Assembly (NCBI GenBank): GCA_045128635.1
Contig: JBGVRS010000102.1
Location: 1-64,000, forward strand
Direction of reading: 5' to 3'
Origin: HGM12587 sp045128635
Lineage (GTDB): Bacteria; Bacillota; Clostridia; Lachnospirales; Lachnospiraceae
Length of the DNA: 64,000 bases
The notes under the pieces are model-generated. The model was not told where the DNA came from and did not search any database. It worked only from the letters and a program-made list of their open reading frames with translations. Below are positions 25,670 to 34,458 of this stretch, in pieces; the first letter of the stretch is position 1; each line of letters starts with the position of its first letter. The position numbers and the translations under genes are program-made.

Positions 25670-26656
25670 CTACGCAATGCGTACTCGTGGGTCTACCACG
25701 GCATATAAAATATCAGAAAGCAGGTTGCCTGACAATGTCAAAATCGCCAAAAATGTCAGATAAAACATGGAGAACGGAATATCACCGATAACCATTGCAT
25801 GATATGACGTAAAACCGATACCCTGAATCGAATACAATGTTTCTGTAATTAAGGCACCGGAGAATAACCCTGGCAGCGAACCGCCAATGATCGTTACCAG
25901 CGGAATCAGCGTATTTCTAAACGCATGCTGATAAATAACCTTCTTTTCAGATAAGCCCTTGGCACGTGCAGTACGGATGTAGTCGGCGTTTAAAACCTCT
26001 AACATATTGGTACGTGTATAACGCATATAAGAACCTATCGAAACGATTGTGAGTGTTGCAATCGGCAGAACCAGATGGTGTGCCTTGTCTAAGAACTGTC
26101 CCATAGCATCTAACTGCAGATGATCACGTCCTACGAGACCATATAAATCAAACCAGCCTAACTTTACGGAAAAGATCAGCTTTAAAATTGTTGCAAAAAA
26201 GAATGTTGGAAGTGAAATACCAACCAACGCTCCCGCACTGATTGCATAATCGGTACGTGAATACTGTTTTGTTGCTGCAATTACCCCAAGCGGAATTGCA
26301 ATGAAAAGCTGTAATACAAAGGAGATTGCTCCCATTGCAAATGACAGCCAGATTGTATCGTTAAATTTTTCAATTACTGGCACGGTCCATTTCCAGCTAT
26401 CGCCAAAATTACCTTGGATCGCATCGGCCAACCATGTCAGATAACCTGGAAGGATGCCCTTATCCAAACCATATGCCGCATTTAATTGTGCCAGCCACTC
26501 ATCATACGGTTTTGCACCAGGCGCAGACGAAAGCTGCATTGCCACAGTTTCCACATAAGAAGCCGGCAGGCAGCGAAGCAGCGCATAAATAATAAAGGTA
26601 GCGCAAAACAGGATCATGACTGACAATAAAATTCTTTTCAGGATGTACTTTCGCAT
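25670..26656 (-). CDS. oppB: oligopeptide ABC transporter permease (OppB/DppB type)
   Basis: The 328-residue protein has six helices and the OppB family layout: N-terminal MRKYILKRILLSVMILFCAT, the SWKWTVPVIEKFNDTIWLS segment, the EAA loop ADYIRTARAKGLSEKKVIYQ, and the end SDILYAVVDPRVRIA, which is nearly universal in OppB/DppB. It forms the channel with OppC. It is separated from oppA by a hairpin at 26707-26745, and the oppC gene follows after 17 bases. Confidence 0.94.
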   Translation of the reverse strand: MRKYILKRILLSVMILFCATFIIYALLRCLPASYVETVAMQLSSAPGAKPYDEWLAQLNAAYGLDKGILPGYLTWLADAIQGNFGDSWKWTVPVIEKFNDTIWLSFAMGAISFVLQLFIAIPLGVIAATKQYSRTDYAISAGALVGISLPTFFFATILKLIFSVKLGWFDLYGLVGRDHLQLDAMGQFLDKAHHLVLPIATLTIVSIGSYMRYTRTNMLEVLNADYIRTARAKGLSEKKVIYQHAFRNTLIPLVTIIGGSLPGLFSGALITETLYSIQGIGFTSYHAMVIGDIPFSMFYLTFLAILTLSGNLLSDILYAVVDPRVRIA

Positions 26657-26706
26657 ACGATGATCCTTCCTCTCTACTGAAATGATATAACTTTCCGGAA
26701 TAAAAC

Positions 26707-26745
26707 GGAATGAGGAACCACCCCTTTAGAAGTGGTTCCTATTCC
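26707..26745 (-). terminator. attenuating hairpin between oppA and oppB
   Basis: A 9-bp stem (26713-26721 with 26732-26740, AGGAACCAC) is extended by GGAAT/ATTCC (26707-26711 with 26741-26745) around one bulged base, and is followed on the minus strand by GTTTTATT. It should make oppA mRNA more abundant than oppBCDF mRNA. Confidence 0.75.
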
Positions 26746-26762
26746 AATTATAAGCTTTTGTA

Positions 26763-29030
26763 TTATTTTACAACGATGTTGTAAAGTTCACTCTTCCAGT
26801 TCCAGTATGGTGTCATATCAGTTGGCAGAGAAGAAACATCTACACGTTCTGTAGATACTGCATAAGCATCTGAACGCTGGTAAACAGGAATTTCTACACC
26901 CCAGTCCATGATAATTTCCATAGCTGCTTTGTAGAGACCTTTACGGTAAGACTGTTCTGTTGACTGACGAGCATCCATAATTAATGTATCAAGATCTTCA
27001 TCTTTGATCTGATAGTAGTTTGTAGAACCATCGCTGTGATATAACTGGTACATATCCGGGTCACTTGATGACTGCCATGCAGCACACCAGAGTTCCGCAA
27101 CACCTGTCTGGTATGATGCGAATAAATCAGATGCGTTTGCAAGGTCATTCACTGTTAATGTAAAGCCGATCTTAGCAAAAGCGTCTGCTGCATTTTTAAG
27201 TACTAAGAATGTTGGGTGGTCACCAGCGCCGTTTGCACCGATGTTAACTGTGTATTCGAGTTTTGCACCTGCAGGAGCTGCTGTTAATTTACCATCTGTT
27301 ACTGTATAACCGGCTGCTTCGAAGTATTTTAATGCTGCTGCTAAAGCTGCTTCATATTTTGCTGCTGCATCCATATCTGCTGTGTAGATTGGATTGCCGT
27401 CAACGTCTACAGAGTATGCTGCTGTATATCCATCATCTGTAACCTGTGGTGCTGCCCAGGATGTGTTGGAAATTGGGTAGTTGATGATAGATGCTGTTTC
27501 TCCGTAGTAAGAGCTGATACCTTCATCACGGTATGCTGCCAGGACTGTACCGATGGCTTTACGAAGTGCTTTGGATTCTGCTGATGCAGGATCATCGCCA
27601 ACTTTTACATTTTCAGCTGAAATACCGATGTAACCGTATCCACGGTAGTCGATCAGTTTTGTTGTGATAACGCTTCCGTCGAAGGATGGATCACCGCCAT
27701 TGAGCTCTGCAATCTGTTTCGCCAGTTCTGTAGAGTAAGATGGTGTAGCGATATCAATTGTTCCTGTGCTGATACCATTTAACATATCAGCTTCTTTTGT
27801 TTCAACGATGTTTACATATTTTGTTTTTGCTTCCCCACGGTAGAAGTTTGGATTTGCTTCCAGATAAACTACACCGTTGGCAGCTTCTTTAAACATATAT
27901 GGACCAGCGCCCATTGGCTGAGTTGTTTTTGATTTTACGTTTGTAAGGTCACCCTTTACAAAACCAAAGCTGTTGTTTTCGTAATCATAAAGTGCTTCGT
28001 CACCGTAGTAGTGAAGCGGAGCGATTGGCTGAGCCATCTGGTAGATCATTGTAGCGTCTAACTGACTTGCAACGATACGTACACTGTAGTCACCTGTACG
28101 CTGGATACCTTCGATGTGATCAGCGGATTCACCTGTCTGAACACCAACGCTGTAGGTTGCATAGTCATTCATTAAATCAGTCAGTGCAGAACCTGCAGTT
28201 TCTGTACCTGATAATGTCATAAGATCGCCTTCGTATGCTTCAACCATTGCTGCGAAGAAATCTGCTGCTGTTGCATCTGCTGCCAGGTCCGGGAAGTTCC
28301 ATGATGCTGCTGCTCCTGCTACATCTCCTTCTTCTACATAACCGGCTGCTACACAGTAATCAACGATTTCCTGTGCGAATTTTTCACCTGCCTGGTCAAC
28401 ATCTGCCCAGAATGCTGTCTGTGCAGCTTCATCCCAGTATGTGAAATCTGTATTGTCACGACCTGCTGCTGCTAAGAGGTTGAACAATGTGTCCATACCT
28501 GTGCGGTATTCTTCCAGACCAAGGATTGGCTGGGAATAAAGTGTTGAAGATCCATCGTAGGATGGGTCAAGCAGAACATATAAACTGAAGATAAAGTCAT
28601 CAATGTCCACTGGTGTTCCATCAGAGAATACCAGGTCGTCACGCATTGTGATGTCATAATATACTGTTCCGTCTTCATTTTCTGTGATCACAATGTCTGA
28701 AGGACCATAGTAAGTATAGTCTGTTCCATTGTAAGCACGGGTTTCACCTTCAATACCATTGAGTACCGGGTTTGCAACACGGTCAACGTACATCATGTAA
28801 AGTGATACAAAATCAGCTACATCCTGATCGTCAGCGCTTGCTGCGAAGAATGGTGAGAATTTGTTTTCAAATCCTGTAGCCGAAAGAACTACTCTGCCAG
28901 CTTCGTCTGTTGCTTCTGCAGCATCTTCTGTAGCTGGTGTCTTTGCTGCTTCTTCTTTTGAGCCGCAGCCTGTGAGTGTGCTAACGCACATTACTACGCC
29001 TAATAATAAGGCAAGCAATCTTTTTCCCAT
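26763..29030 (-). CDS. oppA: oligopeptide ABC transporter, substrate-binding lipoprotein
   Basis: The 755-residue protein carries a lipoprotein signal with lipobox LTGC (Cys22) and then an SBP_bac_5 domain: DLVFSDGTPVDIDDFIFSL at about 130-150, GAGPYMFKEAANGVVYLEAN, NPNFYRGEAKTKYVNI. It binds peptides outside the cell. It is 150-200 residues longer than typical OppA, with additional acidic Ala-rich stretches around 190-290 (AGYVEEGDVAGAAASWNFPD), suggesting an enlarged domain. The frame extends 17 codons upstream, but the ATG at 29030 has AAGGAGG eight bases ahead and starts the signal peptide. A strong promoter and a leader with three hairpins lie upstream. Confidence 0.92.
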   Translation of the reverse strand: MGKRLLALLLGVVMCVSTLTGCGSKEEAAKTPATEDAAEATDEAGRVVLSATGFENKFSPFFAASADDQDVADFVSLYMMYVDRVANPVLNGIEGETRAYNGTDYTYYGPSDIVITENEDGTVYYDITMRDDLVFSDGTPVDIDDFIFSLYVLLDPSYDGSSTLYSQPILGLEEYRTGMDTLFNLLAAAGRDNTDFTYWDEAAQTAFWADVDQAGEKFAQEIVDYCVAAGYVEEGDVAGAAASWNFPDLAADATAADFFAAMVEAYEGDLMTLSGTETAGSALTDLMNDYATYSVGVQTGESADHIEGIQRTGDYSVRIVASQLDATMIYQMAQPIAPLHYYGDEALYDYENNSFGFVKGDLTNVKSKTTQPMGAGPYMFKEAANGVVYLEANPNFYRGEAKTKYVNIVETKEADMLNGISTGTIDIATPSYSTELAKQIAELNGGDPSFDGSVITTKLIDYRGYGYIGISAENVKVGDDPASAESKALRKAIGTVLAAYRDEGISSYYGETASIINYPISNTSWAAPQVTDDGYTAAYSVDVDGNPIYTADMDAAAKYEAALAAALKYFEAAGYTVTDGKLTAAPAGAKLEYTVNIGANGAGDHPTFLVLKNAADAFAKIGFTLTVNDLANASDLFASYQTGVAELWCAAWQSSSDPDMYQLYHSDGSTNYYQIKDEDLDTLIMDARQSTEQSYRKGLYKAAMEIIMDWGVEIPVYQRSDAYAVSTERVDVSSLPTDMTPYWNWKSELYNIVVK

Positions 29031-29073
29031 AAGTTTTTCCTCCTTATATATTATTGTGAAAAAGACAAATTTC

Positions 29074-29143
29074 TTATTCATATCATGTACATGATATGAA
29101 TAAAGGGGTATACCCCTTTACGCTCTACTTTTTTAGTAAAGCG
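29074..29143 (-). promoter_or_regulatory. three stacked palindromes in the oppA leader
   Basis: In the expected oppA leader lie, in transcription order, an 8-bp hairpin CGCTTTAC/GTAGAGCG (29143-29121), a perfect 20-bp palindrome around GGGGTATACCCC (29101-29120), and a perfect 30-bp palindrome around CATATCATGTACATGATATG (29074-29103). The last two share three bases. No strong T-run follows any of them. They could be regulator binding sites on DNA, a stabilising 5' mRNA structure, or the terminator region of the upstream peptidase operon. Confidence 0.75.
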
Positions 29144-29154
29144 CAGTTATTTAA

Positions 29155-29183
29155 ATGATAGCTATTTTAACGTCTCTTGTCAA
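29155..29183 (-). promoter_or_regulatory. promoter of the opp operon
   Basis: A consensus TTGACA (29183-29178) and TATCAT (29160-29155) are 17 bases apart on the minus strand. Transcription would start near 29148, leaving a leader of about 118 bases. The -35 begins two bases after the stop of the upstream membrane protein gene. Confidence 0.85.
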
Positions 29184-29184
29184 T

Positions 29185-29733
29185 TTATCTCGACAATTTC
29201 TTCATTTTTTTAGCCATGTTTTTAGCTGTTTTCTTCATAAAAAATGCAAAAAGAAGTCCCATTCCTTCTGCCAAAAGCAAAATCAGTGCACCTGTCAGCA
29301 TATTTTCTGCACCATGTAACAGCAGGTACAAAAGCTCTCCTGCAATGGTAATTCCTGCACTGATCATGACTCCTATGCTTCGAAAAGGAATTGCCTGAAA
29401 TGTTGCTTCATATATATATGCGCGCATCGGATATTCCGCAAAACATAAGCGGCCAAGCCCCCAGGCAGCACTGATTCCAAAAACAAGGCCGATGGCTGCC
29501 GGAAACATGACATAAATGCAGTCAAACGCACCCGGAGCATCCAGGCAGGTACCAAGTACCAGCATAGTCAGCATCATCATACAGCAGGCCAAAAGAATTC
29601 CGATATGTTTCAAATATTCCTTTTTTTCGCCCTGCCATTCGTACAGATTCCCCTGATACTCGTATTCTCCCTGTGCATTTTTCCGAAAATCATTCAGATA
29701 CGCTTTACGCCCTTTATATTTTTTTTCTGCCAT
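29185..29733 (-). CDS. membrane protein of unknown function behind pepF
   Basis: The 182-residue protein starts with a soluble basic segment (YKGRKAYLNDFRKNAQGEYEY, about 5-25), then has four hydrophobic helices (about 45-65, 75-95, 115-140, 143-163) and a lysine-rich tail (KKTAKNMAKKMKKLSR). I do not recognise the family. The frame can open with a TTG three codons earlier that overlaps the pepF stop; the ATG at 29733 is 11 bases after GGAAGGA and is chosen here, but either is possible. Its place in the M18-M3 peptidase operon is the only clue to role. Confidence 0.7.
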   Translation of the reverse strand: MAEKKYKGRKAYLNDFRKNAQGEYEYQGNLYEWQGEKKEYLKHIGILLACCMMMLTMLVLGTCLDAPGAFDCIYVMFPAAIGLVFGISAAWGLGRLCFAEYPMRAYIYEATFQAIPFRSIGVMISAGITIAGELLYLLLHGAENMLTGALILLLAEGMGLLFAFFMKKTAKNMAKKMKKLSR

Positions 29734-29735
29734 AT

Positions 29736-31439
29736 TTAGCAAAGTCCTTCCAGATCAAAGTCGTTCAACCACTGTTTCGCAGTTTCACACACGCCTTTCA
29801 ATGTTGCTTCCTCAAACGGACTTTCCATGCCTGCATTGCTTAAAAGTTCTGTAAACACACGGCTTCCGCCCTGTTTTGTGTATGCCATGTAGTGTTCCCA
29901 AGCATTTTTCTGATCTTTCTGGATCATTGCCCAGAACTGCAGTGCCACTGTCTGTGCCAAACAGTAATCGATGTAATAAAATGGCATAGAGTAAATGTGG
30001 TGCTGTCTCTGCCAGCCTTCCCCTTCACTGTAGAATGGAATGTCACCATCTAATTTCATCCAAGGCATGTAAACTCCCAGCAGTTCTTTCCAAACAGCGT
30101 GACGTTCCTTTGGAGTCATTTCCGGTTTTTCATATACTTTATGCTGGAAATGATCCACCATAGTTCCGTAAGGGATAAATGTTAAAGCTCCGGATAAGTG
30201 GCTGTAATAGAATTTCTTTGTATCTTCACCGAAGAATCCTTCTGCCCATGGCCATGCAAAGAATTCCATAGACATGGAATGTACTTCACAAGCTTCCATT
30301 CCAGGCCATACAGTTGCAAGCGGCACACGTTTGCGGTTCATCCATGCAGCAAACGCATGTCCTGCTTCGTGTGTTACAACTTCCACATCATGCTGGGTAC
30401 CATTGAAGTTTGCAAAAATAAACGGCACTTCATAATCCGGAAGACTTGTGCAGTAACCGCCGCCTGCTTTTCCTTTGGTAGAAAGCAGATCTAAAAGTTC
30501 CATATCCAGCATCATATTGAAAAATTCGCTGGTTTCCGGTGAAAGTTCATCGTAAAATTTCTTTCCATGAGCAAGAATGCCGTCTGCATCCCCACATGGA
30601 GTCGGATTTCCGGAGCGGAACTGCAGTGCATTGTCAGCAAAGCTCATTGGATATTCTTTTCCAAGGCGTTTTGCCTGATCTCTGTAAATCTGATCAGCTA
30701 CAGGAACCAGATATTTTACAACTGCTGCACGGAATTTTTCCACATCTTCCTTTTTGTAGCAGTTTCTTTTCATTCTGTAATAACCAAGTTCTGTATATCC
30801 GTCATATCCTAATTTTTTTCCAATGGCGTCACGCACATGAGTCAGCTTATCATACAGATCGTCCAGTTCTTCCTGATGATCTTTATACCACTGGCCTTCC
30901 GCTTTCCATGCAACAAGTCTTCTTTCATCATCCGCATCATTTTTGAATGGTGTGATCTGAGAAATTGTATAATTTTCTCCCTCAAACGGAATCTGTGCAG
31001 AAGCAAGAAGTTTTTCATACTTGGTTGCCAATTCGTTTTCTTCCTGAAGCATCGGAATGATTTCCGGTGCAAATGTTTTCTGTTCAATTTCCGCATTGAT
31101 AAATGTCAGTTTTCCGAATTCTTCTTCAAATTCTGCACGGAAAGGACTCTTTAACAGTGTTTCTGTCCATTTCTGCACATATTCGGTCAATAACGGCTGT
31201 GACTCATCGATAAATTTCATTTCTCCGTCATAAAATTCATCTCTTGTATCAATGGTATGACGAATATGAGCCAGAGACATTACAGTTTCCATGTTTCTTT
31301 CCAGCTTGTCTTCTTCTAAAAATACTTTTTTAGCTTCTTCATAGCTTTCTGCTGCTGCAAGGCGTGCAGTCAACTCGGTCAGTTTACCTTTCACCTGTTC
31401 AATATCCGGTCTTTCATAGACCATCTGAGAAAATTTCAT
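29736..31439 (-). CDS. pepF: M3 family oligoendopeptidase
   Basis: The 567-residue cytoplasmic zinc protease cleaves short peptides. The zinc site is HEAGH (357-361, in VVTHEAGHAFAAW) with the downstream glutamate in MEACEVHSMSMEFFAWP, and the substrate-contact tail PFYYIDYCLAQTVALQFW. It resembles the PepF/thimet branch, with N-terminal helical domain and no signal peptide. The M18 aminopeptidase gene ends 18 bases upstream and the promoter of that gene should serve both. With oppABCDF directly downstream, it likely digests imported peptides. Confidence 0.92.
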   Translation of the reverse strand: MKFSQMVYERPDIEQVKGKLTELTARLAAAESYEEAKKVFLEEDKLERNMETVMSLAHIRHTIDTRDEFYDGEMKFIDESQPLLTEYVQKWTETLLKSPFRAEFEEEFGKLTFINAEIEQKTFAPEIIPMLQEENELATKYEKLLASAQIPFEGENYTISQITPFKNDADDERRLVAWKAEGQWYKDHQEELDDLYDKLTHVRDAIGKKLGYDGYTELGYYRMKRNCYKKEDVEKFRAAVVKYLVPVADQIYRDQAKRLGKEYPMSFADNALQFRSGNPTPCGDADGILAHGKKFYDELSPETSEFFNMMLDMELLDLLSTKGKAGGGYCTSLPDYEVPFIFANFNGTQHDVEVVTHEAGHAFAAWMNRKRVPLATVWPGMEACEVHSMSMEFFAWPWAEGFFGEDTKKFYYSHLSGALTFIPYGTMVDHFQHKVYEKPEMTPKERHAVWKELLGVYMPWMKLDGDIPFYSEGEGWQRQHHIYSMPFYYIDYCLAQTVALQFWAMIQKDQKNAWEHYMAYTKQGGSRVFTELLSNAGMESPFEEATLKGVCETAKQWLNDFDLEGLC

Positions 31440-31457
31440 ATAATAGATCTCCTTTTC

Positions 31458-32852
31458 CTATTCCATACGCAGGAATGCTTTGTAGCCTTTTACAGCTTCA
31501 TAAACATCTGCTTTGCTGCTTACTTCATATGGTGCATGCATGTTCAGTACTGCAACACCGCTGTCAATAACTTCCATACCATAATTTGCCATGATGTATG
31601 CGATGGTTCCGCCGCCGCCCACATCAACTTTACCGAGTTCTGCAAACTGATATGCTACCTTTGCATCGTCAAATACTTTGCGAAGTCTTCCGATATATTC
31701 TGCATTTGCATCATTGGAACCGCCTTTTCCGCGACTTCCTGTAAATTTATTAAAAGAAACACCTCTGGAAAGCAGTGCAGCGCTTCTCTTTTCAAATACA
31801 TCTGCAAATAATGGATCATAACCTGCACTTACGTCAGAAGAGAGCATCTGTGAATTCTGTAAAGCACGTCTTGTCTTTAATTCAGATTCTCCTTCGTTTA
31901 ATGCCACAAGTTCTGCCACTACGTTTTCAAAGAAACGGGACTGCATTCCTGTTGCGCCAACGCTTCCGATTTCTTCTTTATCTACCAAGAGACAGCAAGC
32001 TGTTCTCACCGGATTTTCCACATCCAGCATTGCAAACAGAGATGTAAATGCACAGATACGGTCATCCTGTCCGTAAGCTAAGATCATACTTCTGTCAAAA
32101 CCACAGTCTCTGGCTTTTCCTGCAGGAACCAGTTCCAGTTCAGCAGATAAGAAATCTTCTTCTTCCATATCATAAGTATCTTTTAAAATACTTAAAATAT
32201 TTGCCTTCACTGCTTCTTTCACATCTTCTCCGTTTTCATCTTTTTCCATTGGCTGATTGCCGATGAGAATATCTAAGTTTTCCCCTGTGATCACAAGGCT
32301 TGCCTTCTGATCCATCTGTTTTGCACCAAGGTGTGGTAAAAGATCTGTAATCACCATTACAGGATCTGTATCTTTTTCACCTACCACAACGTCTACCACG
32401 GTACCGTCTTTTTTTGCAACAACACCGTGGATTGCCATTGGCTGAGCTACCCACTGGTATTTCTTGATACCGCCATAGTAATGAGTATCCAAATATGCAA
32501 AATCTTCATTCTCATATAATGGATTCTGTTTGATGTCAATTCGTGGAGAATCAATGTGAGCCCCAAGAATATTCATCCCTTTGGAGATTGGTTCCTTACC
32601 CATCTGGAATAAAGCGATTGCTTTTCCCATGCATACTGCATAAACCTTGTCTCCGGCGTTTAATGCTTTTCCTTCTTTTAATACTGCTTCAAGGCTTCTG
32701 TAACCTGCTGCTTCTGCCATTTCCACGGTTAAAGTTACACATTCTCTTTCCGTCTTTCCTTTATCAAGACATTCTTTATACTTTTCGTTGATTACGTGAA
32801 GTTCTTTTAATTCAGCTTCTCCGTAAGTTGTCCAAACATTTTTTCTTTCCAT
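31458..32852 (-). CDS. M18 family aminopeptidase
   Basis: The 464-residue protein removes N-terminal residues from peptides. Metal-site blocks of the M18 family are visible: LGAHIDSPRIDIKQNPLYE-type (AHIDSPRID), DQKASLVITGENLDI, the central VDKEEIGSVGATGMQS with the metal-binding and catalytic Glu, ISADVSAGYDP-like SSDVSAGYDPLFADV, GSRGKGGSNDANAEYIGR, and the C-terminal NMHAPYEVSSKADVYEAVKGY with the last His. The start at 32852 (MERKNVW) has AAAGGAG 10 bases ahead and is preferred to the frame's more upstream ATG at 32909, which overlaps the promoter -10 region. Confidence 0.92.
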   Translation of the reverse strand: MERKNVWTTYGEAELKELHVINEKYKECLDKGKTERECVTLTVEMAEAAGYRSLEAVLKEGKALNAGDKVYAVCMGKAIALFQMGKEPISKGMNILGAHIDSPRIDIKQNPLYENEDFAYLDTHYYGGIKKYQWVAQPMAIHGVVAKKDGTVVDVVVGEKDTDPVMVITDLLPHLGAKQMDQKASLVITGENLDILIGNQPMEKDENGEDVKEAVKANILSILKDTYDMEEEDFLSAELELVPAGKARDCGFDRSMILAYGQDDRICAFTSLFAMLDVENPVRTACCLLVDKEEIGSVGATGMQSRFFENVVAELVALNEGESELKTRRALQNSQMLSSDVSAGYDPLFADVFEKRSAALLSRGVSFNKFTGSRGKGGSNDANAEYIGRLRKVFDDAKVAYQFAELGKVDVGGGGTIAYIMANYGMEVIDSGVAVLNMHAPYEVSSKADVYEAVKGYKAFLRME

Positions 32853-32888
32853 CGTACTGTTTTCTCCTTTTTTTGTGACGCTTTTTAC

Positions 32889-32917
32889 AGTATATACATT
32901 TTTCGACACAAAATCAA
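32889..32917 (-). promoter_or_regulatory. promoter of the M18-M3 peptidase operon
   Basis: TTGATT (32917-32912) and TATACT (32894-32889) are separated by 17 bases on the minus strand. The leader is about 30 bases. Its position also argues against the upstream start of the aminopeptidase. Confidence 0.78.
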
Positions 32918-32957
32918 TTCTTACGACAAAAATACACTCTTACCAATTACATACAAA

Positions 32958-32989
32958 CAAAAAACTGCTGCAGCCTAAGCTGCAGCAGT
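32958..32989 (-). terminator. terminator of the DUF3798 ABC operon
   Basis: A perfect 10-bp stem (32964-32973 with 32980-32989, ACTGCTGCAG) with a 6-base loop is followed on the minus strand by TTTTTTG. It lies 26 bases after the stop of the last permease gene. Confidence 0.92.
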
Positions 32990-33015
32990 CTATGTGTAAA
33001 TTCATGTTTCTATGA

Positions 33016-34458
33016 TTATTCTGCTTTTTTGTCATCTTTTTTTGCAACAGTTTTCCATGCATGTAATGCAAGAGAAACTGCGATAACACCGTAAGAGATG
33101 AACATACGGATATATTCACTGATTGCAGAGTCACCAACAAGTTTTGTAGCTGCAAGAGGAGCTACCACGAACAGTGTATGGAATAAGATAACCCCAACAA
33201 CTGCATGTCTGTTGTTTGCTTTCTGTACAGTTGCACCACCAACGAGGATAGCTGCTACAGAGTAAAGACCTACGTTATCCTGCTGCTGAACAGTGTTGAA
33301 TGTACCTAAGTTCTGGAGGAAGATTAACTGTCCCCATGCAGCTAATACTGTAGAAATACATGTAGCAATGATACGTGTTTTATCTATATTAATACCGGCA
33401 GATGTAGCAACACCACGGTTCTGACCTACTGTACGCATGTTCTGTCCAAGTCTTGTTTCCATAATCCAGTTGTTAAAGAAACAGAAAAGGACGATAACAC
33501 CGTATGTTGCAGATGGAAGCTGTACAGCCTGATAAATTGCTCTAACAGCTGGAATTACTGTACCAACCATTAAAAGAATGCCAAGAACTGCACGGCCGAT
33601 AAATTTACCAACTGCTTTTTCACCTTTTTTCAGACTTAATACGATCTGAAGTACAGATGCAATGATCAGTCCAAGACCCCCAAATAATGCAACGTCTGTA
33701 AGAACCAGTCTGGATGCACCGAAAAGTACATTTACCATTGGAATGAAACGTCCAACAAGACCAAATGCTAATGCAACCACACCGATGATCACTTTCTTCA
33801 TTGTGCTCTTTTTATCAGCTGGCTGGCCAACTTTTTTACCATATACGCTTGTAACAACTGCAGCTACAAGTGCAATCACGCCAAAAACAACACATACATT
33901 TAAGAAGCTGATATCATCTAATGCATATTTTAAGTTACCTGTTAAGTCAAATGCGTTACGAAGACCAAATCCACGTGGAAGAAGATTTGGATCATCAAAC
34001 GGAATTACACCGCCAAGAATATAAAGTGTAAACAAACGATACACACCAGCTGCGAAGAAACCAAGAATCAGACCTGCAATCATTTCGGAACCTTTTGTGT
34101 TATTGTAAAGCTTACCTACTAACCACCCAAAAAGAATCGCCAGAGGAGTACTCATAAGTACACAAAGCACAAAACCACCAAGTCCTACAAATCCCCAATG
34201 CACTACAAAAAAGATAGAAATTTGAGCAGCAATCGCGCCTACAACAATACCAAAGTTCATACCAAGACCAGCCAGACAAGGAATGATCAAAGAAAGAACA
34301 AGGCATGCGTTACGACTAAAACGTGAGAAAACTTCTCCTACTACATAAGAAACGTTTGTTTCTGCAACGATCATACATCCTAAACAGAGAACAACGAATA
34401 ATGCGATAACCTTGTTATCCATAATTGCTTTTTTGAGGCTGTTCATTACTTTATTCAT
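33016..34458 (-). CDS. ABC transporter permease 2 of the DUF3798 system (BPD_transp_2 fold)
   Basis: The 480-residue protein has about ten hydrophobic helices and the RbsC/YufP-like signature GLGMNFGIVVGAIAAQISIF in the middle of the N-terminal half, EMIAGLILGFFAAGVY, and near the end AGINIDKTRIIATCISTVLAAWGQL and GGATVQKANNRHAVVGVILF, which contact the ATPase. An insertion between helices (about 185-300) makes it longer than RbsC (about 320). It forms the channel with the next permease. Its ATG overlaps the other permease gene by 8 bases, with AAAGGAGG ahead; the frame extends 11 codons further upstream. Confidence 0.88.
   Translation of the reverse strand: MNKVMNSLKKAIMDNKVIALFVVLCLGCMIVAETNVSYVVGEVFSRFSRNACLVLSLIIPCLAGLGMNFGIVVGAIAAQISIFFVVHWGFVGLGGFVLCVLMSTPLAILFGWLVGKLYNNTKGSEMIAGLILGFFAAGVYRLFTLYILGGVIPFDDPNLLPRGFGLRNAFDLTGNLKYALDDISFLNVCVVFGVIALVAAVVTSVYGKKVGQPADKKSTMKKVIIGVVALAFGLVGRFIPMVNVLFGASRLVLTDVALFGGLGLIIASVLQIVLSLKKGEKAVGKFIGRAVLGILLMVGTVIPAVRAIYQAVQLPSATYGVIVLFCFFNNWIMETRLGQNMRTVGQNRGVATSAGINIDKTRIIATCISTVLAAWGQLIFLQNLGTFNTVQQQDNVGLYSVAAILVGGATVQKANNRHAVVGVILFHTLFVVAPLAATKLVGDSAISEYIRMFISYGVIAVSLALHAWKTVAKKDDKKAE

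Noticed and set aside
29074..29120. Rho-independent terminator of the M18-M3 operon at the oppA palindromes
   Set aside because: The dyads lie downstream of the oppA promoter and lack a T-run on either strand, so a plain terminator is not the best reading.
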